Part shown: piece after piece, positions 45,651 through 58,044 of the stretch
Numbering within the stretch: the stretch's first letter is position 1
How the letters are laid out: every line of letters starts with the position of its first letter
Source of the DNA: Coprinopsis marcescibilis
Taxonomy: Eukaryota; Basidiomycota; Agaricomycetes; Agaricales; Psathyrellaceae
Direction: 5' to 3'
Length of the DNA: 64,000 nucleotides
NCBI GenBank assembly: GCA_004369085.1
Contig: ML210149.1
Coordinates: forward strand, 310,001 to 374,000
The notes under the pieces: generated by a model
The model's database searches: none
Seen by the model: only the letters and a program-made list of their open reading frames with translations
Told to the model about the DNA's origin: nothing
Program-made: the position numbers and the translations under genes

Positions 45651-46056
45651 AGGTGGTCCTAGGGCTTTTGTATATTGTGATGATCTTCTATAGAGCTTTA
45701 AATTAGAGAAATGTAATAGGGCTAATATGGACTGGAAAACGTGGACGTAACGTGGCCGATAAGATAACCTCGTGAGAGCCAAAACCTCCGCTTCGGCCAA
45801 ACAGGATCAAATTTCTCTTTTGGCCCGGATCAGCATCGCTGGAACTCTTCCCCCCTTTGCTGTCAACTTTCCCCACAGTCTTCTCCTTTGCTCTCTTTCC
45901 CTTCGCCATCATTGTGCTTGGTTTATCTTCCTAGGAGCCGCCATTTATACCTGGCTCTGCTTTAAGCAGAGGAATACGCTTCTCAGGTGTCACCAAACGA
46001 AGACAGGGGCATCCATCAAGCTTTTTAAATCCAAAAGCAAACCAAACAGTGGAAGA
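45651..46056. other. Intergenic, no gene seen
   Basis: Spacer before the acidic-protein gene. No exon, RNA or repeat recognised. Confidence 0.5.
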
Positions 46057-46940
46057 ATGTTTAAATTGCTTAGACGCATTTCTTACGGCGTCATTCCACG
46101 ACCCGATCGACCTTGGGAGGATGATGGTCAGTACTTGTTCAGTTTTGGTCATCTTTCTTCGTGTTGTCCAGCTCTAGAATGAGCTTGGAGGCTTTTGGCG
46201 CTCTATAATGTATTGGGATGGTTCGCTGACCTTTTGCTATTTTTATGGTCTCTTACTGCTTTTATATTCGATCCTACGCGACTTGTGCTACTCCATGTCG
46301 ATCCTGAACGACTTTTGCTTGTCCGATCCGCGTGCTTTTGGTTGCCCGGCGGTGTCTTGTCACGACGTGTCTTGTGCTATTAGCCACCTCTAATGCACCT
46401 GCTCCTCGTAAAAGGCGTCGTCTGAGCTCACTAGAGCGTGAAAATCAGCAGGACCCAGAGGAAGAAGAGTCTTCTCGCAGGAAAAGGTCGCGAAAGGAGG
46501 AGGGGACGCCTGATGAGGATGGGGAGCCCAGCAGCAGGGAGACTCCGCTGCCTTCGCAAGAGCCGGAGACAAGCGAAGTGAAGGAGGTCACTGATGGTGT
46601 GAAGGAGGTTGATTTGGATGCGGATTCGAAGGTTGAGGAGTCCCCGGTTGTGTCGGAGACGGAGGAGAAACCCATAGAGGAGACTGTTATTGCGCCGGAG
46701 AGTGTGCCCTTGCCAGCCGAGGTCAACGGTGAATTGGAGGAAGAAGATGAATTGGCATCTTCTTCATCGGAATCCGGTTCCACCAAGGATGATACGGAGG
46801 ATACAACCCCGTCGGTTGCTGCTGTTGCGGAAGTTTCAGAGGCCACGACGAACGAGGACGAACCGAAGGAATCGAGTACCGAGCCTGCCCCAGTGCCGGA
46901 GAGCCCAGGTTCTCAGAAACCAGTCTCAAGTGCTGGGTAA
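46057..46940 (+). CDS. Acidic intrinsically disordered protein, function unknown
   Basis: A 208-aa protein in two exons, 46057-46126 and 46384-46940, joined in frame over a 257-bp intron, long for this genome. The N-terminus is short and basic-aromatic (MFKLLRRISYGVIPRPDRPW). A likely nuclear signal follows (APAPRKRRRLSSLE and RRKRSRKEE), then a long Glu/Asp/Ser/Pro-rich tail with no predicted fold. The composition resembles chromatin- or RNA-associated linkers, but I recognise no family. The coding nature of exon 2 is supported by 200 codons without a stop and a biased composition. The 5' exon is less certain. Confidence 0.6.
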
Positions 46941-48011
46941 TTTATCAGTCTTAATTATTTCCTGTCTATCCTGTATGATTTATTGGTTATACCCTGTACA
47001 ATCTACACCTTCGGTTCAATTGGTTTTATTTTCTGGGTGGGGCGGGCATCTCAGGATGTTTTGAATTTTCATGCCGATTGATCGCGTCCACACGATCGTC
47101 CTCGACGCCCGCGCACATTTTGCGCAACGACCACGACCACGACATCATGCCAATCTCGATGCTTGCAATATCCTCCGGAGTCCGCGATAATTGAACATTC
47201 ATGTCGGCGCGCCACACGTGTATGCTAGCTATAGCACCGGAATGTCAAAACGTTCGAACCGACCGACTGGCGGGTCAGATATCCAACCCAACTTGAAGGT
47301 GCTCCAACAGGCAGCTCGGAGAGGCAGTAATGGACGCAACCTATTGCATTGCATCCATTTTGAAAAGCTCATATGACGGTTCATGTTACCTTCCAATACA
47401 GTCGACGCGAAACATGCGACTTTTCGGGTCGACGTATTGACAAGCCTCGTGGTGATCACAAGTAGTAGGTTCGGCCCAATTCATATCTTTGGCTTGTGTC
47501 TAATCAGGATATCAGGCTCTTGGGGCTGCATGCTTTAAACGGCTTTAAGGAATTCGAGGAACGAGGCTCTGGCGCATGAGTGCAAACACTGACTGGCGGC
47601 GGCACTGGACCCCAGTGATCATCATGGGTCCAGGTGTTCCCACCTCCTCGACACGATGCAGGCCTATGGAATGCACGCCTTGATTTGGAAATGAAACGAT
47701 GTTAGCGACACACGACGCAAATAAATGTTTAGATTTGTCTACGTCGAGTGTCCCGGCGTGGGCCACGGTGTTGCAATGCGCAGGGATAAATAGCCAGACC
47801 TCGACAGTCCGGCTCGACTTCCTTACCCTTCATTCCCGAGCGTATTAGCTCCCGCACCACCTTTCAAGTCTCCGCGTCTCTTGTACTATTTCCATCGCTG
47901 CGCAGATTAGGATTAGTTCTCTGATGTGAGTGTGAACATCCAATCTCTGTCGGCTCCTGCCGTGTGCTAACGACGATCTACAGACCATTGTAGCTAGCGC
48001 AACGTGTGTCT
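46941..48011. other. Intergenic, no gene seen
   Basis: About 1 kb before the serine-rich membrane-protein gene. An ATAAATAG sequence near 47785 could be a TATA-like element for that gene. Nothing else was recognised. Confidence 0.4.
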
Positions 48012-50169
48012 ATGGACTATATAGGTCGCTTGTTCTGGTCCAAGTCTAGGAGGCAGGAGCAAGACGAACTAAGTGCCATAATCCTGCCATTCCCTGCGAC
48101 GCAGAGCCAACGCCCCAGCCCATCCCATCGAACTATCAGTCCCCCCATCCCAAGATCGACAGCAACATCGCTCACCGGTTTCGACAATCCATATCTTGGA
48201 TTAACACCCCCTGGCACACCGAACGCACCATGGACTCACCCGAATCAGAATCCAAGCTTAACACGCCTTGCGGCTGCTTCGCAGAGCAACATCGATGTAC
48301 ACGGGTTAAATCGCTCCAAGCCATCGCTTCTCCCTCCAGAAGACCTTCGAGGTGTACCAGTACACGTTGAAGCCCCACTTCCGGTTACCATACGAATCGA
48401 AACAGACAATGTGAGCCCTCAAGGGCCCGCTCCACCTCCACTTCGTAGAACGGTATCATCGCCCCCGATGTCCCCTTATCATCCATCCCCTACATCATCA
48501 GCATCTTCCGCGGAAATCACGCCTACAGCATTTGCCGTTCCTTCTATCGCTAGCCATGGCGGAAAGTGGAATTTAAAACTACAGACGGGGCCTGGAGCGA
48601 GCACCCAATCTCTCCCCACTACTTCTGCTGTCGTTTCTCCGCCCATGGTCCTTGAAGCAGCGGACCAACGGCCACATACGGACGTCTATGGATATGCATA
48701 CAACTATCCACTAGCCAAGCAGCTGTCTCCGATCGCCGAGCAAGATTATCTCTCCCCGGATTCGTTGAAGAGAACACAGAGCTTGCCAGCATCAGCAGGT
48801 TCTGCCAGTCGGACGGCCTCAGACAAGGATCTCCGATTTTCTGCCTCCGGTGCGTCAGCAAGTCCGGGAGGGTCACAGGGGTCTGAGCCTACGCGTAAGT
48901 GCTGCAGTTCCTCGTTGATGCGATGCGGAGGAGAAGTTAACGTTTCATGATGCAGGTCCCTCGCCAAGTTATTCTTCCCCGTTTATAACTCGACAGTTGA
49001 ACAGGACGGCCTCGCAAACGTCATCGAGGACTCATGTTTCAGCAACGTCTTCGACTGCGGTGCAAAGTAGGCACTCCTCGAAAGCAATTGAGGTTCCTAT
49101 CATCCCGCCGCTTGACTTGAGGCCACCTTTTCCAGGACCCCATCCAAGCAGCAGTGGCTCTGGCGGCCCGTACTCGAGACCACCACGATCACATATTGGT
49201 TCGATGCCAATGATTCTTGGGAGTACCGAGGGTGGAGAGTCCATCGAGGAAGAAGACGGATACGAGTACGCAACGACGAACGAGTCGCTTCATGCGGATA
49301 GTTTCGTCACGGCTGCAAGTAATGATCATCCGGGTCGATCAAGAGGGGCACTCGCAGGCTCCGTGAGGGAGATCGAGGTTATGGAACAAGACGAATCTCG
49401 CACTGTCCCTGTTGGAGGACCGAGTGACGGACGAAGCACGCTTGGGTCACAGAAGCTTCCTTCAGCATCTGAGTCGTTCATTACGAGACGTTGGGATCGG
49501 GATGCGAACCTTGGCAATGGTGTGCGGACGTTCCGTGCTAAAAAGGAATTCGTCAACGCGACACCTGCGTTTTGGACGTTTTGGTTAGGCTTCATCTGCC
49601 CCTTCCTATGGTTGATTGGTGGATGGCACTTTACAAACTTCGGCGAACAGCCGCCGCGGTTGACGTTCTGGGAATTCTATTTCAACACCGGGTATTGGAA
49701 GGCGATGTGCTGTGGGGGAAGGGACAAAAAACGTGAAATGGATCAGGAGAAGCGAGAGGGGAAGAAAGTGGAACCTCCAGCTGCCCGACTGCCAAGATGG
49801 GTTACCGAGAAACAGGGCTCGGATTATGGGCGAACTCGACTTAACGATCCCAAGCGGTCGTTGAAGGGGATTTCGTTTGGGTATCCTTTCATTCCACGGC
49901 CACCCCCTTTGAACAAAGAAAAGACCTTCTGGCCTCGAGTTTCGGACACGATCTTGGGAATATTAGGAAAACCGAACAGGATTTTTGACCAGCTGTATGG
50001 GGTCAAGCTCCGGGAGGTTCGAGGCCGGCCTGAATCTGGTCGAAGATTTTTCGACCCATGGATTCAGAGATGTCGATATGCCCTCTGCTATGCCATGTTT
50101 TTCCTCGCGATTGGGTTGTGCATTGCGTCGGCATATTTAATTGTGTACAACACTCGAGCGCTTCGGTAG
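48012..50169 (+). CDS. Serine-rich membrane protein with two C-terminal helices
   Basis: A 698-aa protein in two exons, 48012-48894 and 48956-50169. The frame can be extended two codons to a GTG at 48006, but 48012 is the first ATG. About 430 N-terminal residues are Ser/Pro-rich and disordered. A conserved-looking C-terminal third begins around FITRRWDRDANLGNGVRTFR. It contains a helix FWTFWLGFICPFLWLIGGWHF, a long basic cytosolic loop with KGISFGYPFIPRPPPLNK, and a final helix ALCYAMFFLAIGLCIASAYLIV near the C-terminus. I take it for one of the fungal 'serine-rich protein' membrane families of unknown function. Confidence 0.8.
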
Positions 50170-50645
50170 GACCCCTGTTATTTATTTCATGAACACGGTG
50201 GGGGACACAAGACCTCTCGATGTTGAAATGTGGATACTTGGCTCTTCTTATGAGAAATTTGACTCTGTAACAATGTGCTCTAAAGCCGACGCCATCATGT
50301 TTGTCTTTCCACTGTCTGTAACGCTTGCTTCAAATACAACGGGTTTAAGTGTTTTTGTGGCGGTTTGGTCTCGGGTGACATGGTTATATCGACCTTGGTA
50401 GGTGACAGATTATCCTGTAATTATGCGGGATTTTTTCACCAGAGTTTGGTGTGACGGAAGGTTGTCGACTGAATCCGTCAGCACAAACAACCATGGGAAC
50501 CTTCCCGGAGGCAGTCTCGATGGTGCAGCAACACAGCCACATTTATATCCCTGCAGTTCTACCGCTGCTGCGACTGTGGTTTCTTGTCACCACCACCGAA
50601 AGGCCCTCAAAAGACACTCTGCGTTCACCGTAGAGGTGAACGCTC
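50170..50645. other. Intergenic; IRE1 upstream region
   Basis: Between the serine-rich membrane-protein gene and IRE1 on the same strand. No separate gene or motif was identified. Confidence 0.45.
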
Positions 50646-53600
50646 ATGGCGCTCCTACTTATCCTCCAAGCATTGCTATTTCTCGTTGGCGCGGTATGTT
50701 GGGCGGAGATTGTTGACGTGCGAGCGGGATTGTCGAGGTCGGCCGAGTCAGCGGCGCTCGTGCGTCGGGAGCCATTTCAGGCTCAGGCAGGGTACGTTAC
50801 GGGAGAGAGGAGGCCGTCGGTCACTAGGGACTTTGAACTGCTGGACATCGTGCTAGTGGCATCGGTGGACGGCAAGTTTCATGCTTTCACCAGGAAGGAG
50901 GGACGCCCGCTGTGGTCGATGTCGTCGTTTGCTAGGGCGGCGAGTCCGGCAACGCCCACTAGCCTAGCTCCGTTGGTGCGCACGGTCCATGCAGATCATG
51001 ATGAAGACGACATGGGGCCGTCGGAGACGTATATCGTCGAACCGCAGACTGGGGACATTTACGTCGCTAACCATGAAGAGGGGTCACTGCAGCGGTTCCC
51101 GTTCTCTGTCCCCGAGTTGGTCGACATGTCACCTTTCACATCACCCGGGGATGAGGAGAACAGGGTGTTTATTGGGTCGAAGAAGACATCGCTGTTGTTG
51201 TTGGAGCTGGAGACGGGGAAGATCAAAGCGACACTTGATTCAGAATGCCCGCCATACGAGGACAACCGCGACGAGATGGATGGGTTCGGCGAAGAGGAGA
51301 ACTCTGGGAGACCAGCTACTACTGAGGTCTTTATTGGTCGTACTGGTATGTTTGCCCTGGGCCTCGTGGTCGTATGGAAATTGACGGTGATTCGTTGTGT
51401 TCTACAGACTACACTATTTCCATTCGCAAGCACTCCAAGCGCTATGGGAGGTTGACCCAAGACTTGTCTTTCTCGGTCTATGGACCTAACAACGAAGATA
51501 ATGTGCTCCAGGCCTCGTATCGAAGGTCTAACGACGACACCTACATTCAGGGCTTTCCCAACGGGGATATATTCTCTTTCAGCACCAAATCCGACGACGG
51601 CAGGGTTGAATCCAAGCCACTGTGGAGTCAACGTTTCAACACACCAGTGTGAGTACCGATGTCCTCGCGTGCTGCTTATCCATTCTGAGCTTGTTATAGT
51701 GTTGCGGTCTTTGATGTTCTCAAAGGGTCGACACCACTTCAGAATCACCCACATGCGTTCGTACTCTTACAACCTCGTCCTCGAGCCGAGGACATTATAC
51801 CACACGTCGAACGCAACAACCTCCCCAATCGATTCGCTGCGTACGTTGGTATGGTGGAGCAAACTGGAAGCCTTTTCGTCCTCAGCCCCACGCATTACCC
51901 ATTGGTCGCCTTTGACACAGAGTACTCGAATCCAAGAGCAATTGACGGCCCCAACACGCCACAGAACATGCTAGCACGCAAGAGAGAGGAGGAGAGGCAA
52001 TTGATTTGCGAGGAAAACCCCCACGATCGACATTGTCTATTGGGCATGCTTCGCCTGGACGAAACCGACGGTCACGAAAGTCGGATGCGACGATTGTTAG
52101 AGGGACCTCAAAGCGCGGATACCCTTCCAACCTCGAGACCCATTCAACAATGGATCGACCATGGCATTCCGCCACCGCAGATAGACGCACTACCCAACAA
52201 CTCCCAATCTGCCACGACTGTCAATGCGGAAGAAGTGCGGAAATCTGGTTGGGAAATTGCTGGAGTAACAATTTGCCTTGGGCTGTTTTCCCTGTGGCTC
52301 CTGTTCAAGAAATTCGGCCAACGGGAATCGTTCAAGTTTATCCAGCCCGCAGCGCCCTTGATTGGTCAGCCCAGTATCTCGACACCTATTGAGACGCCGA
52401 ACGGTAGTGCCCAGTCCAGACCTGAAAGCTTAGCAGCGAAAGTAGTCCCAGAAACTCCGGCACCTGTCCTTCCACTGCCCGACTCAGCCCCAGGTCATTC
52501 CGAGGATTCAGCGGCTGAGACCAGTCACCCAACAGGAGAAGATGGAGAGGATACTGATCGCGATGGAGAAGGGGACCCAGGAGCACCAGGAACGCCTACT
52601 CCCAAGAAGAAAACGCGTCGTGGAAAGAGAGGAAAGAAGAAAAAGAAAGATGCTTCAGCACCGCCGGAGGAGGATGAAGCCAACTCAGGGGACGGCCCTG
52701 CCAAATCTCTGCCGAATGGCAACCATGCGTCACCAGCACTTGCTCCCCCTCAAGTTTCCTCGTCATTATCCCTCCCTCCGCTTCCTCCAACACCTTCTGC
52801 CGCGCCTTCATTATCTGTTTCTGAAACGATCCTTGGTAAGTTATGATCTTTTGTCATTTTCCATCGCACTCATGGAGATGTTTAGGGTTTGGATCTCATG
52901 GAACCGTCGTGTTCCAAGGTTCTCTTCAAGGCCGAGCAGTCGCTGTCAAGCGTCTGCTAAAGGACTTTGTTACCTTGGCCTCACGGGAGGTCAGCATCTT
53001 GCAAGAAAGCGATGATCATCCAAACGTCATTCGATACTACTACCAAGAGGCACATGCCAACTTCCTGTACATTGCTCTCGAGCTTTGCCCAGCCTCCCTC
53101 GCCGACATCGTCGAAACGCCAGATCGGGAAGCCTTCCGGGACATCGCGATCTCTTTCGACCCCAAGAAAGCCCTGCAACAAATCACCAGCGGGCTTCGAC
53201 ATTTACACGCCCTTAAACTCGTGCATCGAGACATCAAACCCCAGAACATTTTAATTTCCACCAACAAGAGCAATGGGCGAGGTCGACCGACGTATAGAAT
53301 GCTCATTTCCGACTTTGGTCTTTGCAAGAAGCTGGATATGGACCAAACGAGTTTCTTGCCAACTGTCAATGGTGGGCTTGGGGCCGGGACTGTCGGGTGG
53401 CGTGCACCCGAAATTCTGCGTGGAGAAGTAAAGTTGGACGATTTGAATGACGACCATTCGATGAGTTCGAGAGGGAGCGTTTCGACTGTCCAGTCCATCG
53501 GATCCAATTCTTCGTCACCGTCGACGGCAAAGCCAACGCGCCTGACCAAGTCTGTGGATATCTTCGCCCTTGGGTGCTTGTACTATTACACACTCACGAA

Positions 53601-54317
53601 CGGAAACCATCCTTATGGAGACCGGTTCGAACGGGAGGTAAATATTCTCAAGGACCAGAAGAGTTTGGATTTATTGGAGAGGTTTGGGGAGGAAGGTACG
53701 GAAGCTTGCGACTTGATTGATCAAATGCTTCATCCTGAGGCATCAGAAAGGTAAAGTAGTCTGTTTCATCATTTCGTTGCCTCAAAGTATTGATCTGTCA
53801 CTTGAATAGACCTGACACCACGGCATGTCTGATTCATCCGTTCTTCTGGGATGCGTCTCGCCGCTTGAATTTCCTGCAAGAGGCCTCCGATAGGTTCGAG
53901 ATCATGTGTCGCGAACCGAAGGATCCGAACTTGGTGGAACTGGAGAAGGACGGTATCTTGGTTGTCGGAAATGATTGGGCGTCGAGACTGGACAAGGTGT
54001 TCATCGAGAACCTTGGAAAGTTCAGAAAATACGACGGAAAATCCGTACAGGACCTGCTCCGCTCCATTCGAAATAAGGTGTGTTCGCTGCCTACTGATTC
54101 GTTGACAATGTTGCTGACCAGCTTGCAGAAACACCATTACCAAGATCTTCCTGACAACGTAAAGAGGACTCTAGGCCCATTGCCGGAAGGTTACCTCGGC
54201 TACTTCACGAAACGATATCCCCGCCTCTTCCTGCATGTGCACAGGGTCATCAAAGAAACAGGCCTACGGACAGACTCGATGTTCAGATCATATTTCGAAC
54301 TTCCTGATTATAATTGA
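50646..54317 (+). CDS. IRE1: ER stress sensor kinase/endoribonuclease IRE1
   Basis: The unfolded-protein-response sensor. Its lumenal domain detects misfolded protein, and oligomerisation activates a cytosolic kinase and RNase that splices a bZIP mRNA (HAC1 in yeast). The model is 1132 aa in six exons: 50646-51345, 51408-51648, 51700-52835, 52886-53750, 53810-54077 and 54129-54317. A signal peptide (about 1-20) leads to a lumenal beta-propeller-like domain (LLDIVLVASVDGKFHAFTRK, DYTISIRKH). A single membrane helix lies at about 499-516 (GVTICLGLFSLWLLF), then a Lys/Arg-rich linker. The kinase has VAVKR (Lys about 714), HRDIKPQN (Asp about 808), SDFG (Asp about 835) and GWRAPEIL. The RNase (KEN) region begins near FLQEASDRFEI and includes KYDGKSVQDLLRSIRNKKHH. 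All catalytic motifs look intact. There is a Ser-rich insert in the kinase C-lobe. Confidence 0.96.
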
Positions 54318-54440
54318 TTCACTGACGTCTTCGTTTTCGCTCGTTTCGCCCGTCGCTTTCGATTTTATGCCAAGTCATGAATGTAAAAGTAGCATTTCTT
54401 ACCAGCCTCTGATTTTTTGCGCCACCACCTCATCCGCTCG

Positions 54441-55285
54441 CATTAGTCTATCACTACTAACAACCTGCAATTCTTTAGCATACTAGTCTCGTACATATCT
54501 GCATATTTATCGCGTATCTGTATCATCTGTACTTTGTAGTCGATGCCCCTGTTTGTAAATTTTTTATTATCACAATGGAACACATTCTGCACACACATGT
54601 ACTGAGCATTTGTTATCCATTGGGTGGAGGGTGCACGATGTCAGCCTCATGCACTTAATACTTATGCGATCTGAGCAAGAATGACACTACTCCCCACACC
54701 ATGTGTAAAGAGGTCGCAGACTTGCTGGATATCTTTCGCCAACTACGCTCATGGTCCCTTCTTTATGTTCGTCAAACTATCGCCTTGGTCTGGCAATCTC
54801 GGTTTCAGCCATTACTCACTGTTACTCATACATGACAGGGGCCAGTGATGCAATTACAGACCAGAAATTTTTGACCTGTCGTATACGCGGAAACAAATCC
54901 GGGTCACTGAACATATGCATCCGCTAACATTGATCCTCTCAGGTGGTTGGTTGCCGTAGCCCAGCAAGGCGTTTTTGTACTCTGAAAGTAGTTCCGAAAC
55001 GACGCGATAGCGGAGCCACCGACCCAAGCAGAATACGGCCCAGAATCAGTAACGCCCACGCTTGCATCAGTCTATCGCTACAACTTATTTATCCTGTATC
55101 TGTACTTTATAGGCGATACCCTTGTTTGCATTCTTTATATTACAACATTCCGCACAATGAACTGAGCCCTTATATCCAGTGAGTGCATCGTGCACGGTGC
55201 TACCCTCCTGTAGTTGATACAAACGGCGATCCCGCTCTTCATGAAGAATCCCAGCAAGAATGATATTACTTCCCAATACATGCTT
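54441..55285. repeat. Diverged direct repeat between IRE1 and the next gene
   Basis: Segments 54441-54705 and about 55064-55285 align along their length. Shared blocks include AGTCTATC, TGTATC..TGTACTTT, GGTGCA/GGGTGCACGATG and CAAGAATGA. The copies are about 600 bp apart in the same orientation, in the space between two convergent genes. Copy B keeps a minus-strand open frame down to a stop at 55085, with a CAECCNIKNANKG pattern. Copy A is interrupted. It may be a duplicated gene relic or an old element. Confidence 0.5.
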
Positions 55286-55368
55286 TAACCCAACTACCAA
55301 GTCATTTTGAAGGAAGACAGGATCAGCGGATGTCGCCGATCGTAGAGAACGATTACCGAACTGAGGAC

Positions 55369-57360
55369 CTAGAGATTTGATTTGGTAGGCTCTTTCTCCC
55401 CTGTTGTTCCTTGGGCCTCTTTGTAAACTTGAGCAGTCGACGCATTCGACGACTGCTGTTGAGCCCATGAAGGTGTTATGCTGACATCTTTTTTCTGCTG
55501 TGCGACCTCTTCCTCGCTCAAGATTCGACCGTCGACCTCCTTCTCGACTTCACGAGCGATTTCGGCCAACCAGACGCGATTTCCTTGGTTTCGGCCTCTG
55601 CTCTCACTTCGTTTTTGCTTTTGAGCTTCTGCCGGTGGTTTGCTTGTCGAAGTGGGCGGTTCTGGTGGGATCGACGTCGAGGGGTCGGAATGGGTTGAGG
55701 AAGGAGAGGCAGGTCGAGAATTATATGCAAGGTCTCTGCCTATAAGACTGACGAAGACGCCTTTGTAGAGTACGGGGTATGACCCGACTTGGATCCCATG
55801 AGGTCGGAGACGTTCTTGAAGTTTCGTTAGGTACGGTGCGATCATAGATTCTGGACGCCTGGAAGTAGAAAGATGGGTTAGGATGATCGGTCGAGAATGC
55901 AAGGGGTGATGGGGTATGATGCGTACTCTGTGAAGATCTGGATGCGGAGCGGCCGTTCATTTTTGGGTGGAAGAGGGAGGAACTTTGCTAATGCGTGGAG
56001 GATTTTCTGGAATAGGCCGGGTACACCTGGGAGGACGCAGAGTTTGCCATCCAGGCGGACGACAGGCTGTATACGTAGGTATGACATTGAATACACAAGG
56101 TGGTGGGGTTACGGGTAAATGAAACACGTACCACCCATATCTCTGGATCAATGAAAATGACTTCTGCGTTTGCTGGGAACAATGCCATCCTGTACGATGC
56201 TGCGCGCTGTTGTTCGTCCTGCAGGGCAGCCCATGGTCTGTACTGGTTCATGATTCGCATTCGGTTGATGGTTTCTTCGTTGTGAACTACTGTTGTATTG
56301 AATGCTTTTGCAAGTGATTCGTAGGTTATGTCTGAGAATGAGTCACAGTGAATATCAACTCTGGAGAGTAGATTAGAGAGCAGTACGCACCATCGTGTGT
56401 TGGTCCTATTCCTCCGCTGGACACCACCAAATCGAACTTGCTGGACAACCGGCGGGCAGCTTCAATGCTATAGACAAGGTTTATCGTAAGCATCCTCATA
56501 CACGCATGTGCATGTTTGTCCTTACATCTCGGTTTCGTCGTCTGGTATCACCTCTATACGTTTCCTGACAAGGCGACGTCATTAGGGGTAACGACACTCC
56601 ACAAAGTTGGCAGGAATCGCGTACAGGTCGATTCCATGCTCGAAGCAGAACTGAGCAAAGACGTTTGAATTGGTGTCGCGCGTTTTCCCGTTCAGTATTT
56701 CGTCTCTAGAGGTTGGGAAAAACCGGGGGCGAGGAGGTCAGGGATGACCTTAGTCCGTCAGCATTTGTGGTCAAAGCTAAGCTGAAGAACGTACCCGATG
56801 ATTAGCGCTGCTGCAGTCCTTATACACTTCCCCTCGCCTAGTGGGTTTGGAGGAATTGGCGATACCTGGAATTGAGGACGCGGTCTTGTTGGTGTTACTA
56901 CCCCATCCCCGCTTGCCCCCGTTGCAACATTGCTAACAGCAGGGCTGGCAGAGCTTGTAGGTCCTTTCGAGTCGCCGGACATGTTCTCTCTCCTATTGTC
57001 CTCTTTCAACTCAAGTTTAGGCCTCGTTGTTGTAGAATACGCTCTCCTCGCTGTCGAAACTGGGAGAATTGGGCGAGAAAGTGGTATGTGCTGAACAACG
57101 TCACTGTCAGGTTTCCCTGGTCGCGGCGACCTCCGATATTGAAAACACGATTGTTTTCCTGTCGAATTGGAGCCTTGAGGGCCAGTGAAGATGTTTCTCG
57201 TTTGCCCAGATGCTCCGGTCGGGGTGGTAACTCTGGGTAGCTCTGCAGAAAAGCCTAGCAAAGTTTTGACACCGGGGCTTACTGAGCGCACGCGGCTAGC
57301 AATGGCGAATGTGTGTGACTGGAATGGTGATATTTTCAAATGGCTTGTAAGGCTGATCAT
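55369..57360 (-). CDS. Molybdopterin-binding-domain protein (FLAD1/CinA N-terminal type)
   Basis: A 530-aa protein in seven exons: 57360-56795, 56705-56625, 56564-56526, 56467-56391, 56331-56132, 56066-55927 and 55858-55369, in frame. The N-terminus ([20 protein letters not shown], basic, no acids) looks like a mitochondrial presequence. The MoaB/Mog-like domain reads [54 protein letters not shown] and [17 protein letters not shown], each completed across splices. This is the fold of FAD synthase N-termini (FLAD1) and CinA. A substrate-binding extension ([13 protein letters not shown]) and a charged tail follow. No PAPS-reductase-like FAD synthase domain is present, so it is not a full FLAD1. 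FAD or nucleotide hydrolysis is possible but inferred. Confidence 0.88.
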
Positions 57361-58044
57361 GGAGGCTTTTGAAGGCCCAGTCCTGTGACAAGAGAGCCGG
57401 CGATACCTAGGTTCGAAGTTCGAACGAGAGGATTGTGGGAGCGAAGCACTCACGGTGTTAACGTCCAGCGGCCCCGCTGGATCGTTGACCACTTGATGGT
57501 GTGGAGCCTTAAAATGCAGAGAACGAGGACTTCATGAGCAGTGAAGGATATATACGACAGCAGAATTTCAGTTATGTATTCATTAAAAGAACCCTTTGGT
57601 AGAATTATTCCGAATTCACTGATGGTCCGTGCGCGTGATGCTCGAAATGACGTACGACGTGTCATGACCCTGATAGATTCTATTAATTATGGCGCACAAA
57701 CTATATAGAGCAAGAATATCGAACGTGCTTGACTTGCTGCAGTAGCTCGAGCCTCAAGCTGGACAAATAAGTGGCACTGTTTGTGAGAGCCTTCCATAGT
57801 ACCGTGAAATAAAAATAGTCTTACTGTCCAAGGCGCCGCAACACGGTACTAGCCATCTACGAAGGAAGTACCATGTTTCAATTCACGCACAGTCCACAAG
57901 CGGTCACTGTTAGTGTCCCATGGAACCTAGTCGTGGAAAAAGCGACGCATCGTTTAAGCGCCCGTGATCGAAATACATATGTATGTTGAGAATCTTAGGT
58001 AGGCTACTGTACAGAAGGTAAGGATGCAGGATAATCAAGTGACC
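57361..58044. other. Intergenic, no gene seen
   Basis: Spacer between two minus-strand genes. No exon, RNA or repeat recognised. Confidence 0.5.

Noticed and set aside
48006..48011. Start of the serine-rich membrane protein at 48006
   Set aside because: That codon is GTG; the first ATG is at 48012.
55085..55468. 127-aa minus-strand frame overlapping the end of the MPT-domain gene
   Set aside because: Overlaps the coding exon in another frame and its distal part lies in a diverged repeat; better explained as a relic.
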